From contig JAESTY010000374.1 in NCBI GenBank assembly GCA_016763355.1, positions 1 to 14,510 of the forward strand: 14,510 nucleotides of DNA. The letters run 5' to 3'. Source of the stretch: Immundisolibacteraceae bacterium (GTDB lineage Bacteria; Pseudomonadota; Gammaproteobacteria; Immundisolibacterales; Immundisolibacteraceae). The position numbers were made by a program, and so were the translations under genes. The notes beneath the pieces were generated by a model. It saw only the letters and a list, made by a program, of their open reading frames with translations, made no database searches and was not told where the DNA came from. This document shows, one piece after another, positions 1 to 6,652 of this stretch. Numbering within the stretch: position 1 is the first letter of the stretch; each line of letters begins with the position of its first letter.

Positions 1-260
1 ACACAATAAGAATTCCTATTTGGTCTTGCTCCAAGTGGGGTTTACCCTGCCACTTTTGTTACCAAAAGCGCGGTGCGCTCTTACCACACCTTTTCACCCT
101 TACCTCAGTTCCTGGCAAAACCAAAAACCGTGGCGGTTTATTTTCTGCGGCACTTTCCGTAGGCTCGCGCCTCCCAGGCATTACCTGGCATCCCGTCCTG
201 TGGAGCCCGGACTTTCCTCGAGCTGCATAATTGCAACGCGCGATTGCCTGGCCGACTCCC
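1..260 (-). ncRNA. rnpB: RNase P RNA component (bacterial type A), 3' end cut by window edge
   Basis: Catalytic RNA of ribonuclease P, which removes the 5' leader of precursor tRNAs. Read on the minus strand, the universally conserved blocks appear in order: GAGGAAAGTCCGGGCTCCA (complement of 201-219), GATGCCAGGTAATGCCTGGG just downstream, the GGTAAGGGTGAAAAGGTG block followed by GTAAGAGCGCACCG (about 72-104), and GGAGCAAGACCAAATAGG (15-32). The 5' end near 260 is inferred from alignment with the GAGTCGGCCAG P1 strand and a -10-like box just upstream. By comparison with the 377-nt E. coli RNA, roughly 110 nt of the 3' part lie outside the window. The P12 stem can be drawn as an 8-bp helix with two G-U pairs. 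The helix equivalent to P3 is unusually short (see findings). Placement directly downstream of rsmI matches the Pseudomonas arrangement. Confidence 0.95.
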
Positions 261-266
261 AGGGCT

Positions 267-272
267 ATTTTA
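267..272 (-). promoter_or_regulatory. Possible -10 box of the rnpB promoter
   Basis: TAAAAT on the minus strand ends 6 bases before the inferred RNase P RNA start near 260. The stretch between the box and the start (AGCCCT) is GC-rich, as is common for stable-RNA promoters. I find no convincing -35 at the expected spacing (290-295 reads CGTTCT), so the call rests on the -10 box and its position only. Confidence 0.4.
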
Positions 273-313
273 CGCCATGCAACCCAGCCAGAACGCGGCC
301 AGCCACAGAATAA

Positions 314-1189
314 TTATGATTGGTCGCGAATTTCCTGCAGCGCCAGCGCACGCTGATAAACCTGACGTTTAGGCACATCCGATATCTGTGCGACTACCTG
401 CGCTGCTCGGGTAACCGGTAACTCATTAATCAGTAGCGCTAGCAGTTGTTCCATTTTTTCATCAAGGCCTGAGACTTCCTGGCGGCTGACACCCCCGACT
501 AGCACCACAATTTCGCCGCGAAACTGCACCGGATCGGCCTGTAGGGACTCCAGTAGTTCGGCCACCGGTTGCTGCAGAATGGTTTCGTGCATCTTGGTTA
601 ATTCACGGGCGATGGCCACCGGTCGGTCACCACCAATTACCTCGATCAAACCACGCAGGCTGGCTTGCAATCTTTTCGGTGATTCATAAAACACCAGGGT
701 TTCTGCCTGCTGGCTATAGCGCTGAAAGAATTTTTTGCGGGGGCCGGATTTGGACGGTGAGAAACCCACAAACAAAAAATGATCTGTGGGTAAGCCGGCG
801 GCACTCAGGGCAGTAATCACCGCACAAGCGCCGGGAATTGGAATTATCCGAAAGCCGGCCTTGCGCACCTGGCTGACCAGCAAATAGCCTGGATCACTGA
901 TCAGTGGTGTTCCGGCATCGCTGATCAGGGCAATACTGATGCCCTGTTGAAGCCGCTCGATCAGCTCCTCGCTACGCTGCTGCTCGTTATGTTCGTGCAG
1001 GGAGATCATGCTGGTACCGATACCGTAATGATCCAGCAACCGACTGCTGTGACGGGTGTCTTCGGCGTCAATCAAATCAACGCCACGCAGGATGTGTAAT
1101 GCACGTTGACTGATGTCGGACAGGTTTCCAATGGGCGTAGCGACCACGTACAATGCGGGAGCAACAATTTGCTCGACCACCGAATCCAC
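314..1189 (-). CDS. rsmI: 16S rRNA (cytidine1402-2'-O)-methyltransferase RsmI
   Basis: Cytoplasmic SAM-dependent methyltransferase of the tetrapyrrole-methylase fold that 2'-O-methylates C1402 of 16S rRNA in the decoding centre. The family signature YVVATPIGNLSDI is near the N-terminus. It is followed by DAEDTRHSSRLL, the glycine-rich ISDAGTPLISDPGY loop, IPGACAVITALSAAGLPTD, the FYESPKRL motif and the ARELTKMHE block; the C-terminal RsmI helical domain is complete. An in-frame ATG at 1207 would give 297 residues, but it has no ribosome binding site. A strong AAGGAGA (1198-1204) lies just after that ATG, 8 nt before a GTG at 1189 (TTG at 1192 is a second option). I therefore prefer 1189, giving 291 residues; the conserved core starts well inside either version. 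The gene is transcribed toward rnpB and away from lpoA. Confidence 0.95.
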   Translation of the reverse strand: MDSVVEQIVAPALYVVATPIGNLSDISQRALHILRGVDLIDAEDTRHSSRLLDHYGIGTSMISLHEHNEQQRSEELIERLQQGISIALISDAGTPLISDPGYLLVSQVRKAGFRIIPIPGACAVITALSAAGLPTDHFLFVGFSPSKSGPRKKFFQRYSQQAETLVFYESPKRLQASLRGLIEVIGGDRPVAIARELTKMHETILQQPVAELLESLQADPVQFRGEIVVLVGGVSRQEVSGLDEKMEQLLALLINELPVTRAAQVVAQISDVPKRQVYQRALALQEIRDQS

Positions 1190-1197
1190 CAAGCGTC

Positions 1198-1204
1198 TCT
1201 CCTT
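1198..1204 (-). promoter_or_regulatory. Shine-Dalgarno site that decides the rsmI start
   Basis: AAGGAGA on the minus strand, 8 nt before GTG at 1189 and 5 nt before TTG at 1192. It lies downstream of the ATG at 1207 and so cannot serve it. No comparable site precedes that ATG. Confidence 0.6.
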
Positions 1205-1286
1205 CATAAAATTATGGGCTAATAATTAGGGGCGTTTTCTAGCAATAATAAGTCAAGCCAGTATCTGGTATTTCACCGCAGGGATT

Positions 1287-1301
1287 ATCCCGCACCGGGA
1301 T
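1287..1301 (+). promoter_or_regulatory. Stem-loop in the lpoA upstream region
   Basis: ATCCCG (1287-1292) and CGGGAT (1296-1301) form a perfect 6-bp stem with a CAC loop, followed by a T-rich stretch (ATTTTCTTTAT). An alternative palindrome GGGAT-T-ATCCC (1281-1291) uses the same ATCCC. The element sits about 40 nt before the lpoA start, in the divergent rsmI/lpoA gap. Whether it is an operator, a leader hairpin or chance cannot be told. Confidence 0.3.
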
Positions 1302-1342
1302 ATTTTCTTTATCTGCACTACCTGGGGAAAGAGATAGCTATC

Positions 1343-3271
1343 GTGGCGGATATTTTCCCACAAACTGACCAACTACCTAATGTGAGCCGGTCTTCATTGA
1401 ATCGTTTTCCCAACTGCACTTCCAACACCCTTCGAGCCACCTTATTTTTGGCCTTGTTGGTGATCGGCGGTTGCGCCACCCAAACACCTTTACAACCGGT
1501 CATCCAACAAACTCAACCCGCTGTTGACACCACCGCCCTGCTTCGCGATGCGGCCAAACAGGCCCGGGCGTTGCTCGCCGCAGCTGCGTTGGCACCGCCG
1601 ATACAACGCCGGCGAATGGAGCTTGAGGCGGCAGAGCATTGGCTGCAGGCAGGACGTATCAGTGAAGCCCTTAACCTGGCCAGAAAATTAGATTTTTCCA
1701 TCGACTCTGACGAATGGCTGTTACGGCGTCAGCTGTTGATCGCTCGAACCAACCTGCAACTTGGCAATCAACTGGAAGCCCTGAAGGCACTTGGTTTTCT
1801 TGACCAGCTGCAGGTTAGTCAACAGAGCTACAGTGATGCTCTTCAGCTGATCAACCAGATTACCGACCGTTCAGGATTACACCTGAGCTACCTGGATGAT
1901 TTACAGGCGCAGCTGAGCACGGCTACTTCTGCCCAGCAACGCCATCAGCTGCAGAGCGACATTCTGAATTCGCTACTGAATCAACCTTTAGCCGCGCTAG
2001 ATAATAATAGCGGTGACGGCTTTTCAACCCAACTATTGCCCTGGGTAGAACTTGCTCAAATTGCGCGCACTACTCAGGAAGCTCTGCCCAGAGAACACCA
2101 GCTCTACCAATGGCGCAACCGCTATCCACAGTTACGCATAGACCCGGCGTTATTGACTGAGCTGCAGCACCCGGACTTATTGCGTGGTCGATTGCCAACA
2201 AAAATTGCCCTACTACTGCCCTATAGTGGCTCGTTAAAATCCGTTGGTGAGGCATTGCATCGGGGCATTATGAGCCGCTATTTCTCTGACCCGTTAAGTG
2301 CTGGCCAGATAGAGATCAGCAGTCATGACGTGGGTGACGATGCCAACATAGCCGCACTCTATATCCGTGCGGTGGCCCAGGGGGCCGAACTGGTAATTGG
2401 CCCGCTGCGCAAACAACACATCACTACGCTGATCGAACGGGATCTGATTTCTGTACCGACCATTGCCCTGAACCAGGTTAATGACCCTGAAACCTTTCAT
2501 CCGCTGCTGGTACAGCTGAGTCTGTCGCCTGAAGCAGAAATTAAACAACTCGCAGGGCTTGCCTGGGCGCAGGGCCATCGACGCGCCGCCGCGTTTTATC
2601 CCCAGACCGACTGGGGCCGACGCCAACAACGGGCTTTTGCGCGCAGCTGGCAAGCATTGGGTGGCGACCTGGTGGCCCAGACCAGCTACAGTCCTAAGGG
2701 TTCTGATTTTTCCAAACCAATCAAAAAATTGCTTGGCCTGGATCTGAGTGAGGCCCGCTATAAAAAACTGCAGCGTGGACTCGGCCAGTCATTATTGTTT
2801 AACCCCCGCCGTCGCCAGGATATCGATTTCCTATTCCTGGCAGCTTTTCCACCCCAAGCGCGCTCGATTCGACCACAGTTTCGTTTTCACCAGGCAGATC
2901 AGCTACCCGTATTTGCCAGCTCTCACGTTTATGGTGGCAGCGCCGACCCGGCGCTGGACAAGGATTTGAATCAGGTTAGGTTTTGCGACACGCCTTTCAC
3001 CCTGAACCCCCGTTTTGGCTCTGGTTCTAACTCTGGCTCTGGCGCTAACCCTGATTCTTCAATAGCGCCTTCCCTGCCAAGTATTCATGCCCTGGGGCGC
3101 GATGCCTTTGCCCTGGTGCCCTATATAGAACCACTGCAAAATAGTCGCTTACGTCGTTTTGAGGGTGACACGGGCAGATTACGGATCGATGCCGGCGGCC
3201 TGGTTCAGAGCCACCTCAGTTGCGGCCGATTCCGCCGCGGTGTGGCCATAGAAGTGGCTGCGTGGCGCTAA
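1343..3271 (+). CDS. lpoA: Penicillin-binding protein activator LpoA (LppC family lipoprotein)
   Basis: Outer-membrane lipoprotein that reaches through the periplasm to stimulate the peptidoglycan synthase PBP1A. A hydrophobic signal segment (about residues 31-43) ends in the lipobox I-G-G-C with Cys44; Ala at +2 predicts outer-membrane sorting. Residues about 60-270 are helical and repeat-like (TPR-type N-domain). From about 285 (KIALLLPYSGSL) follows a periplasmic-binding-protein-like domain with VIGPLRK and the family's closing block ALGRDAFALVPY and TGRLRID. At 642 residues it is near the usual length (E. coli 678). The start is GTG at 1343 with a weak GGGGAAAGAG upstream; GTG at 1382 would give a more typical, shorter signal peptide. 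A Gly-Ser-Asn run at residues about 559-573 is unusual (see findings). The 3' end overlaps yraN. Confidence 0.9.
   Translation: MADIFPQTDQLPNVSRSSLNRFPNCTSNTLRATLFLALLVIGGCATQTPLQPVIQQTQPAVDTTALLRDAAKQARALLAAAALAPPIQRRRMELEAAEHWLQAGRISEALNLARKLDFSIDSDEWLLRRQLLIARTNLQLGNQLEALKALGFLDQLQVSQQSYSDALQLINQITDRSGLHLSYLDDLQAQLSTATSAQQRHQLQSDILNSLLNQPLAALDNNSGDGFSTQLLPWVELAQIARTTQEALPREHQLYQWRNRYPQLRIDPALLTELQHPDLLRGRLPTKIALLLPYSGSLKSVGEALHRGIMSRYFSDPLSAGQIEISSHDVGDDANIAALYIRAVAQGAELVIGPLRKQHITTLIERDLISVPTIALNQVNDPETFHPLLVQLSLSPEAEIKQLAGLAWAQGHRRAAAFYPQTDWGRRQQRAFARSWQALGGDLVAQTSYSPKGSDFSKPIKKLLGLDLSEARYKKLQRGLGQSLLFNPRRRQDIDFLFLAAFPPQARSIRPQFRFHQADQLPVFASSHVYGGSADPALDKDLNQVRFCDTPFTLNPRFGSGSNSGSGANPDSSIAPSLPSIHALGRDAFALVPYIEPLQNSRLRRFEGDTGRLRIDAGGLVQSHLSCGRFRRGVAIEVAAWR
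3017..3049 (+). repeat. Imperfect 15-bp direct repeat inside lpoA
   Basis: GGCTCTGGTTCTAAC (3017-3031) and GGCTCTGGCGCTAAC (3035-3049) differ at two positions and are separated by TCT. They encode Gly-Ser-Gly-Ser-Asn and Gly-Ser-Gly-Ala-Asn. A slippage-prone low-complexity tract. Confidence 0.75.
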
Positions 3272-3627
3272 GCCTATCCCGGCAGGATAAAGGCAATCTG
3301 GCCGAACGCACGGCGGAAAAGTACTTGCGAAAACAGGGACTGAAATTAGTTCAGCGCAACTTCAGTGGCCGCTATGGCGAAATCGACCTGATCATGCTGG
3401 ATCAACAAATTCTGGTTTTTATTGAAGTACGCAGTCGAAATAATGATCAATTTGGCTCGGCTCTAGAGACAATTGATAGCAGAAAACAGGCTAAACTTAT
3501 CAAGACTGCAGAGCTCTATCTCAGCAAAAATAAAACCAAAGCAAACTGCCGTTTTGATACCGTGGATTTCACTGGCGATATCACTGTTAGCAATTTACGC
3601 TGGATACCCAACGCTTTCTCAGCCTAG
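3262..3627 (+). CDS. yraN: YraN family protein (UPF0102), nuclease-fold
   Basis: Small cytoplasmic protein of the UPF0102 family, which has a restriction-endonuclease-like (Holliday-junction-resolvase-like) fold; its physiological role is not established. The family pattern is visible: KGNLAERTAEKYLRKQGL, then RNFSGRYGEIDLIMLD (the Gly-Glu-Ile-Asp motif), FIEVRSR, the Ala-Leu-Glu-Thr-Ile-Asp/Arg-Lys block, and a closing FDTVDF and WIPNAF. The Glu-Ile-Asp and Glu-Val-Arg segments match the acidic-basic core of the nuclease fold. The frame opens at TTG 3220, but the conserved region begins after residue 20 of that version. GTG at 3262 gives 121 residues, the usual size, and a 10-base overlap with lpoA, so I prefer it. 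Neighbours are the same as in E. coli (lpoA upstream, gmhA/diaA downstream). Confidence 0.9.
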   Translation: MALSLSRQDKGNLAERTAEKYLRKQGLKLVQRNFSGRYGEIDLIMLDQQILVFIEVRSRNNDQFGSALETIDSRKQAKLIKTAELYLSKNKTKANCRFDTVDFTGDITVSNLRWIPNAFSA

Positions 3628-3646
3628 ATATGCGCAGTTGCACAGG

Positions 3647-3690
3647 GCCATTCTAATGGCAGGTAACACTGCAACCGCACCTCGGTTACC
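3647..3690 (+). promoter_or_regulatory. Two adjacent inverted repeats in the yraN-gmhA gap
   Basis: GCCATT-CT-AATGGC (3647-3660) is a perfect palindrome. It is followed by GGTAAC (3662-3667) pairing with GTTACC (3685-3690). Neither is followed by a T-run, so they do not look like a terminator. They may be transcript structures between yraN and gmhA. Confidence 0.25.
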
Positions 3691-3731
3691 GAAAACTTAA
3701 TTAAACACTTTAACCAGATAGCAGGTAGTCA

Positions 3732-4340
3732 ATGTCTGAATTTTCACAAGCCGAAGCCCGAGTAGCAGAACTTTTTCAACAGAGTTCTGCGCTAAAAGCC
3801 AGGCTCGCAACAGAAATGGCGACACCGGTTGCCAAGGCGGCAGCGCTGATTGCCAACGCTATTTTAGAAGGCAATAAGGTAATGAGCTGCGGCAACGGTG
3901 GTTCCGCCAGCGATGCCCAACATTTTTCCGGAGAGATGCTCAACCGTTTTGAGATGGAACGACCGGGCCTGCCGGCGATAGCCCTGAGCACAGACTGCTC
4001 AACGCTAACCGCCATCGGCAATGACTATAGCTTTTCGGAAATTTTCTCCAAACAGGTTCAGGCTTTGGGTCAACCCGGGGATTTACTGCTGGCAATTTCC
4101 ACTAGTGGTAACAGTGCCAATATCGTCAAAGCCATTCAGGCCGCCCATAACCGGGATATGAATGTGATCGCGATGACCGGGCGTGAGGGCGGTGAAATCG
4201 CCACGATTCTTAAAGAGGGTGATATCGAGCTGCGGGTTTCTTCCAGTTCTACCCCAAGAATCCAGGAAGTGCATATTTTGATCATCCACTCCCTTTGTGA
4301 TCTGGTCGACCGCCAGCTACTTGGTGGTGGAGACCTGTGA
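3732..4340 (+). CDS. gmhA: SIS-domain phosphoheptose isomerase (GmhA/DiaA family)
   Basis: Predicted sedoheptulose-7-phosphate isomerase, first step of ADP-heptose synthesis for the LPS inner core; the homologue at this locus in E. coli is the DnaA-binding protein DiaA. It is a single SIS domain of 202 residues with the phosphosugar loops SCGNGGSASDAQHF (52-65) and ISTSGNSANIVKA (122-134). Glu68, in SGEMLNRF, occupies the position of the GmhA catalytic Glu, which DiaA lacks (Ser there). IQEVHILIIH (177-186) keeps the second catalytic-site His residues. These residues favour an active isomerase over a DiaA-only role, though both could hold. The start is ATG at 3732 with a modest AGCAGG upstream. 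The stop overlaps the next gene by 4 bp (GTGA). A heptose adenylyltransferase lies two genes downstream. Confidence 0.88.
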   Translation: MSEFSQAEARVAELFQQSSALKARLATEMATPVAKAAALIANAILEGNKVMSCGNGGSASDAQHFSGEMLNRFEMERPGLPAIALSTDCSTLTAIGNDYSFSEIFSKQVQALGQPGDLLLAISTSGNSANIVKAIQAAHNRDMNVIAMTGREGGEIATILKEGDIELRVSSSSTPRIQEVHILIIHSLCDLVDRQLLGGGDL

Positions 4341-4930
4341 CCTCCCCTCACAAGCTGCTCCGGGTAGTTGTTTTGGCGTCATTGGTTTTTGGCGGGGCTG
4401 GCTTAACTGGCTGCGCAGAGGCGATTATTGGCGGGCTTGCAACCGGCGGTGTTATGGCCAACGACAAGCGCACCCTGGGCGCAACAGTCGAAGACCAGCA
4501 GATAGAAATGGCGGCCAGAAAACTGGCTCGTAAAAACCCTCAAATTACCCAGGGGCTGCATCTATCGTTTACCAGCTATAACCGAGTATTGCTCATTACT
4601 GGACAGGTTATCGATCCATCCAGAAAAGCCTTGCTTGATGACCTGCTGCGCGCTATTCCTAACCTGCGCCGGATTCATAACGAACTCATTGTGGCTGCGC
4701 CGAGTAGCTGGCCCAACCGGGTCAGTGATAGCTATCTGACAGCAAAGGTGAAGAGCCGGCTGGCCCTTGAAAAAGGCATCAATCCCACCCGCTTTAAAAT
4801 CGTCTCAGAGAATGGCCGGGTTTTTCTGCTCGGCCTCTGTAGTCGCAAAGATGGTGACCACGCTGCGTTAGTGGCCAGGAAGACCGCTGGCGTGCAATCA
4901 GTGGTCACCTTATATGAGTACACCGATTGA
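4337..4930 (+). CDS. dolP: Dual-BON-domain outer-membrane lipoprotein (DolP/YraP family)
   Basis: Outer-membrane lipoprotein; in E. coli the family member supports envelope integrity and BAM function at division sites. The N-terminus has a basic start, a hydrophobic stretch and the lipobox L-T-G-C with Cys26; Ala at +2 fits outer-membrane sorting. A small glycine-rich segment follows (IIGGLATGGVM), then BON1 (about residues 54-119) and BON2 (about 130-197), each ending in the typical Gly-containing strand (VLLITGQV and VFLLGLC). At 197 residues it matches the E. coli protein closely in size. It starts at GTG 4337, overlapping the gmhA stop by 4 bp, with a good GGTGGAG site inside the end of gmhA, which points to translational coupling. 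Its stop overlaps the next start. Confidence 0.9.
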   Translation: MTSPHKLLRVVVLASLVFGGAGLTGCAEAIIGGLATGGVMANDKRTLGATVEDQQIEMAARKLARKNPQITQGLHLSFTSYNRVLLITGQVIDPSRKALLDDLLRAIPNLRRIHNELIVAAPSSWPNRVSDSYLTAKVKSRLALEKGINPTRFKIVSENGRVFLLGLCSRKDGDHAALVARKTAGVQSVVTLYEYTD

Positions 4931-5427
4931 ACACGGCAACAACAGACAACCTGCTACCGGCTCACTATGAACGCAAAATGGCTGGTGGCGACCTGGCTAA
5001 GTTCTGCCAACGCCTGCCTCGACCGCTGGTTTTCACTAATGGTTGTTTCGATATCCTCCACCGCGGACACATCGACTATCTTGACCAGGCGCGCCAGCTC
5101 GGTGAAAGCCTGATAGTCGCCGTGAATAGTGATGCGTCGGTAAAACGCCAGAATAAGGGTGAGGATAGGCCCATCAACCCATTGGAAGATCGCATGGCGC
5201 TGCTGGCATCACTGGAATCAGTGGATGCGGTAGTGGTATTTGACGATGACACACCGCTGGCTGTGATCACCGAGATCAAGCCAGATATATTGGTAAAAGG
5301 CGGTGATTGGGCGGTAGAGCAGATCGTTGGCGCTGACCTGGTTGTTGCCAACGGCGGCCAGGTAGTCAGCATGGCATTTCGGTATCAGCGCTCGACCACC
5401 AGTTTGCTAGAGCGAATTCGCAGCTAA
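4927..5427 (+). CDS. rfaE2: D-glycero-beta-D-manno-heptose 1-phosphate adenylyltransferase (stand-alone RfaE domain II)
   Basis: Cytidylyltransferase-like enzyme predicted to transfer AMP from ATP to heptose-1-phosphate, giving ADP-heptose for LPS core. In E. coli this is the C-terminal half of the bifunctional HldE; here it is a separate 166-residue protein. Visible motifs are FTNGCFDILHRGH (36-48, with the nucleotide-binding HxGH), VNSDASVKR, RPINPLEDRMALLASLE, LVKGGDW and the closing STTSLLERI. No sugar-kinase domain is present, so a partner kinase (RfaE1/HldA type) must be elsewhere. The TTG at 4927 overlaps the upstream stop (TTGA) and keeps the usual N-terminal helix. ATG at 4978 would give 149 residues and start in the middle of that helix. 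Neither has a strong ribosome binding site, so coupling is likely. It is the last gene of the plus-strand cluster. Confidence 0.88.
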   Translation: MNTATTDNLLPAHYERKMAGGDLAKFCQRLPRPLVFTNGCFDILHRGHIDYLDQARQLGESLIVAVNSDASVKRQNKGEDRPINPLEDRMALLASLESVDAVVVFDDDTPLAVITEIKPDILVKGGDWAVEQIVGADLVVANGGQVVSMAFRYQRSTTSLLERIRS

Positions 5428-5444
5428 TTTCACCGCGAATTTTT
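5415..5444 (+). terminator. Possible intrinsic terminator after the heptose adenylyltransferase gene
   Basis: AATTCGC (5415-5421) pairs perfectly with GCGAATT (5435-5441) across a 13-nt loop, followed by further T residues (T-run 5440-5444). It straddles the stop codon, in the short gap between this gene and the convergent sspB. The stem is short and only moderately GC-rich, so termination would be weak. Confidence 0.35.
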
Positions 5445-5456
5445 AGCCAGACTCGC

Positions 5457-5957
5457 TCAGGTTACTAGTTTGAGAACCGGCCGGCTTGCACGAGCTGGCT
5501 GCTCAACATCACTATCAGAACTACCAGAACTACCAGAACTATTAAGTGTTGCACTTGGGACCGGACTTAACGTTAACCTAGTCGCCGGTTCTGGTGCAGA
5601 CTCCGCGGCAGGGGCTGGCATTTCCTGGTCGTCATCGCTGAAGGTAATACCACGGCCATTTTCGCGTGCATAAATCGCCATCACCGCAGCTACCGGCACC
5701 ACGATTTCCCAATGTACGCCGGCAAACCGAGCGCCAAAACGAACCGCGTCGTTATCCAGCGTTAAACGCTGAACTGCTGCACCGGTGATGTTAAGTACAA
5801 TCTGGCCGTTGACGATTGAATCGGTAGGCACCTTCACCCCTTGCTGGCGAGCATCGACCAGAATGTGCGGCGTATAGCCGTTATCGACGATCCACTCATA
5901 AAAACCGCGCAGTAGATAAGGGCGGCTAGAACTGGGGGAGTTCTGTTCTTCTACCAT
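5457..5957 (-). CDS. sspB: ClpXP protease specificity-enhancing factor SspB
   Basis: Adaptor that binds ssrA-tagged proteins and delivers them to the ClpXP protease. The folded N-domain (residues about 12-105) carries RPYLLRGFYEWIVDNGYTPH, a GQIVLNI strand and VRFGARFAG followed by AVMAIYAREN, all closely matching E. coli SspB. An acidic, Pro/Ala/Ser-rich flexible linker (about 108-158) follows. The last eight residues, RPVLKLVT, are the ClpX-binding (XB) tail, matching the RPxLxVVK pattern. Domain, linker and tail are therefore all intact at 166 residues. It starts 6 nt after the sspA stop, the standard sspA-sspB operon. Part of the linker is encoded by a 9-bp repeat. Confidence 0.95.
   Translation of the reverse strand: MVEEQNSPSSSRPYLLRGFYEWIVDNGYTPHILVDARQQGVKVPTDSIVNGQIVLNITGAAVQRLTLDNDAVRFGARFAGVHWEIVVPVAAVMAIYARENGRGITFSDDDQEMPAPAAESAPEPATRLTLSPVPSATLNSSGSSGSSDSDVEQPARASRPVLKLVT
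5513..5539 (-). repeat. Three tandem 9-bp units in the sspB linker
   Basis: On the plus strand TATCAGAAC, TACCAGAAC and TACCAGAAC lie head to tail (5513-5521, 5522-5530, 5531-5539). On the coding strand they give a Ser-Ser-Gly repeat in the flexible linker. Being in multiples of three, length changes would keep the frame. Confidence 0.7.
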
Positions 5958-5963
5958 CAGTTA

Positions 5964-6578
5964 TTAACCGGCCAGCGCAATGCTGCGGTTCTCCGCTTCA
6001 ATCGGGCCCAGGCTTTCAATAAAACCTTCCCGGCGAAATAATCGCTCGCCATAGGCCAGCAACGGCGACGCGGCTTTAGGTAACTCGATACCAATCTGCG
6101 GTAACCGCCAGATCAGTGGTGCCAGAGAACAGTCAACCAGACTGAAAGCATCACCAATCACATATTCCTGTCGTGAAAAAATCGGTGCTATCGCGGCCAG
6201 GCCATCACGGATAGATTGCCGGGCAGCTTGCTGCACTTTCTTAGAAGCCCCAGACATCAGCGCAGCCATACCCTGATACCAGTCTTTCTCTATCCGAGAG
6301 AGCATCAGGCGTGCCTGAGCTCTTGAAACCGGATCCACTGGCATCAACGGTGGGTGCGGAAAGCGCTCATCAAGATATTCCATTATCACGTAAGAGTTGT
6401 AGAGCACCAGGTCACGATCGACTAATAGTGGTACATCGTTAGCAGGATTAAGCTCGAGAACTTCCTGCGGAAGATCATTTTCATCGACCCAGTTGATATC
6501 CATTTGAATATCTTTTTCGCAGGCGACTATCCGAGTGCGATGGCTATGTGGACAATCCTTTCCAGAGTATAAATTCAT
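5964..6578 (-). CDS. sspA: Stringent starvation protein A (GST-fold RNA polymerase-associated protein)
   Basis: RNA-polymerase-associated regulator with a glutathione S-transferase fold; in E. coli it is induced by starvation and acts with sigma70 polymerase. The thioredoxin-like N-domain begins NLYSGKDCPHSHRTRI. It runs through NPANDVPLLVDRDLVLYNS to IMEYLDERFPHPPLMPV, the near-invariant SspA block. The C-domain contains RIEKDWY, then FSLVDCSLAPLIWRLPQIGIE. Like other SspA proteins it lacks an obvious catalytic GST residue and is likely a scaffold. The frame opens at TTG 6587, but ATG at 6578 aligns with the family N-terminus and has GGA at a usable distance, giving 204 residues. It lies between petC and sspB on one strand; the 74-bp gap to petC may hold its own promoter, which I cannot define. 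Confidence 0.95.
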   Translation of the reverse strand: MNLYSGKDCPHSHRTRIVACEKDIQMDINWVDENDLPQEVLELNPANDVPLLVDRDLVLYNSYVIMEYLDERFPHPPLMPVDPVSRAQARLMLSRIEKDWYQGMAALMSGASKKVQQAARQSIRDGLAAIAPIFSRQEYVIGDAFSLVDCSLAPLIWRLPQIGIELPKAASPLLAYGERLFRREGFIESLGPIEAENRSIALAG

Positions 6579-6652
6579 AAGGTCCAATCCACTTTAATGG
6601 GTAACGCAGGTTAATTCCGATACAACTACTATTGGTTTTTGAACACTGAAAT

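Noticed and set aside
20..313. A 97-codon open frame on the plus strand at the left edge
   Set aside because: It is antisense to the RNase P RNA gene, whose conserved blocks explain the sequence; the translated product resembles no known protein.
1318..1503. A 61-codon minus-strand frame across the lpoA start
   Set aside because: Antisense to the LpoA signal peptide and lipobox region; nothing recognisable in the product.
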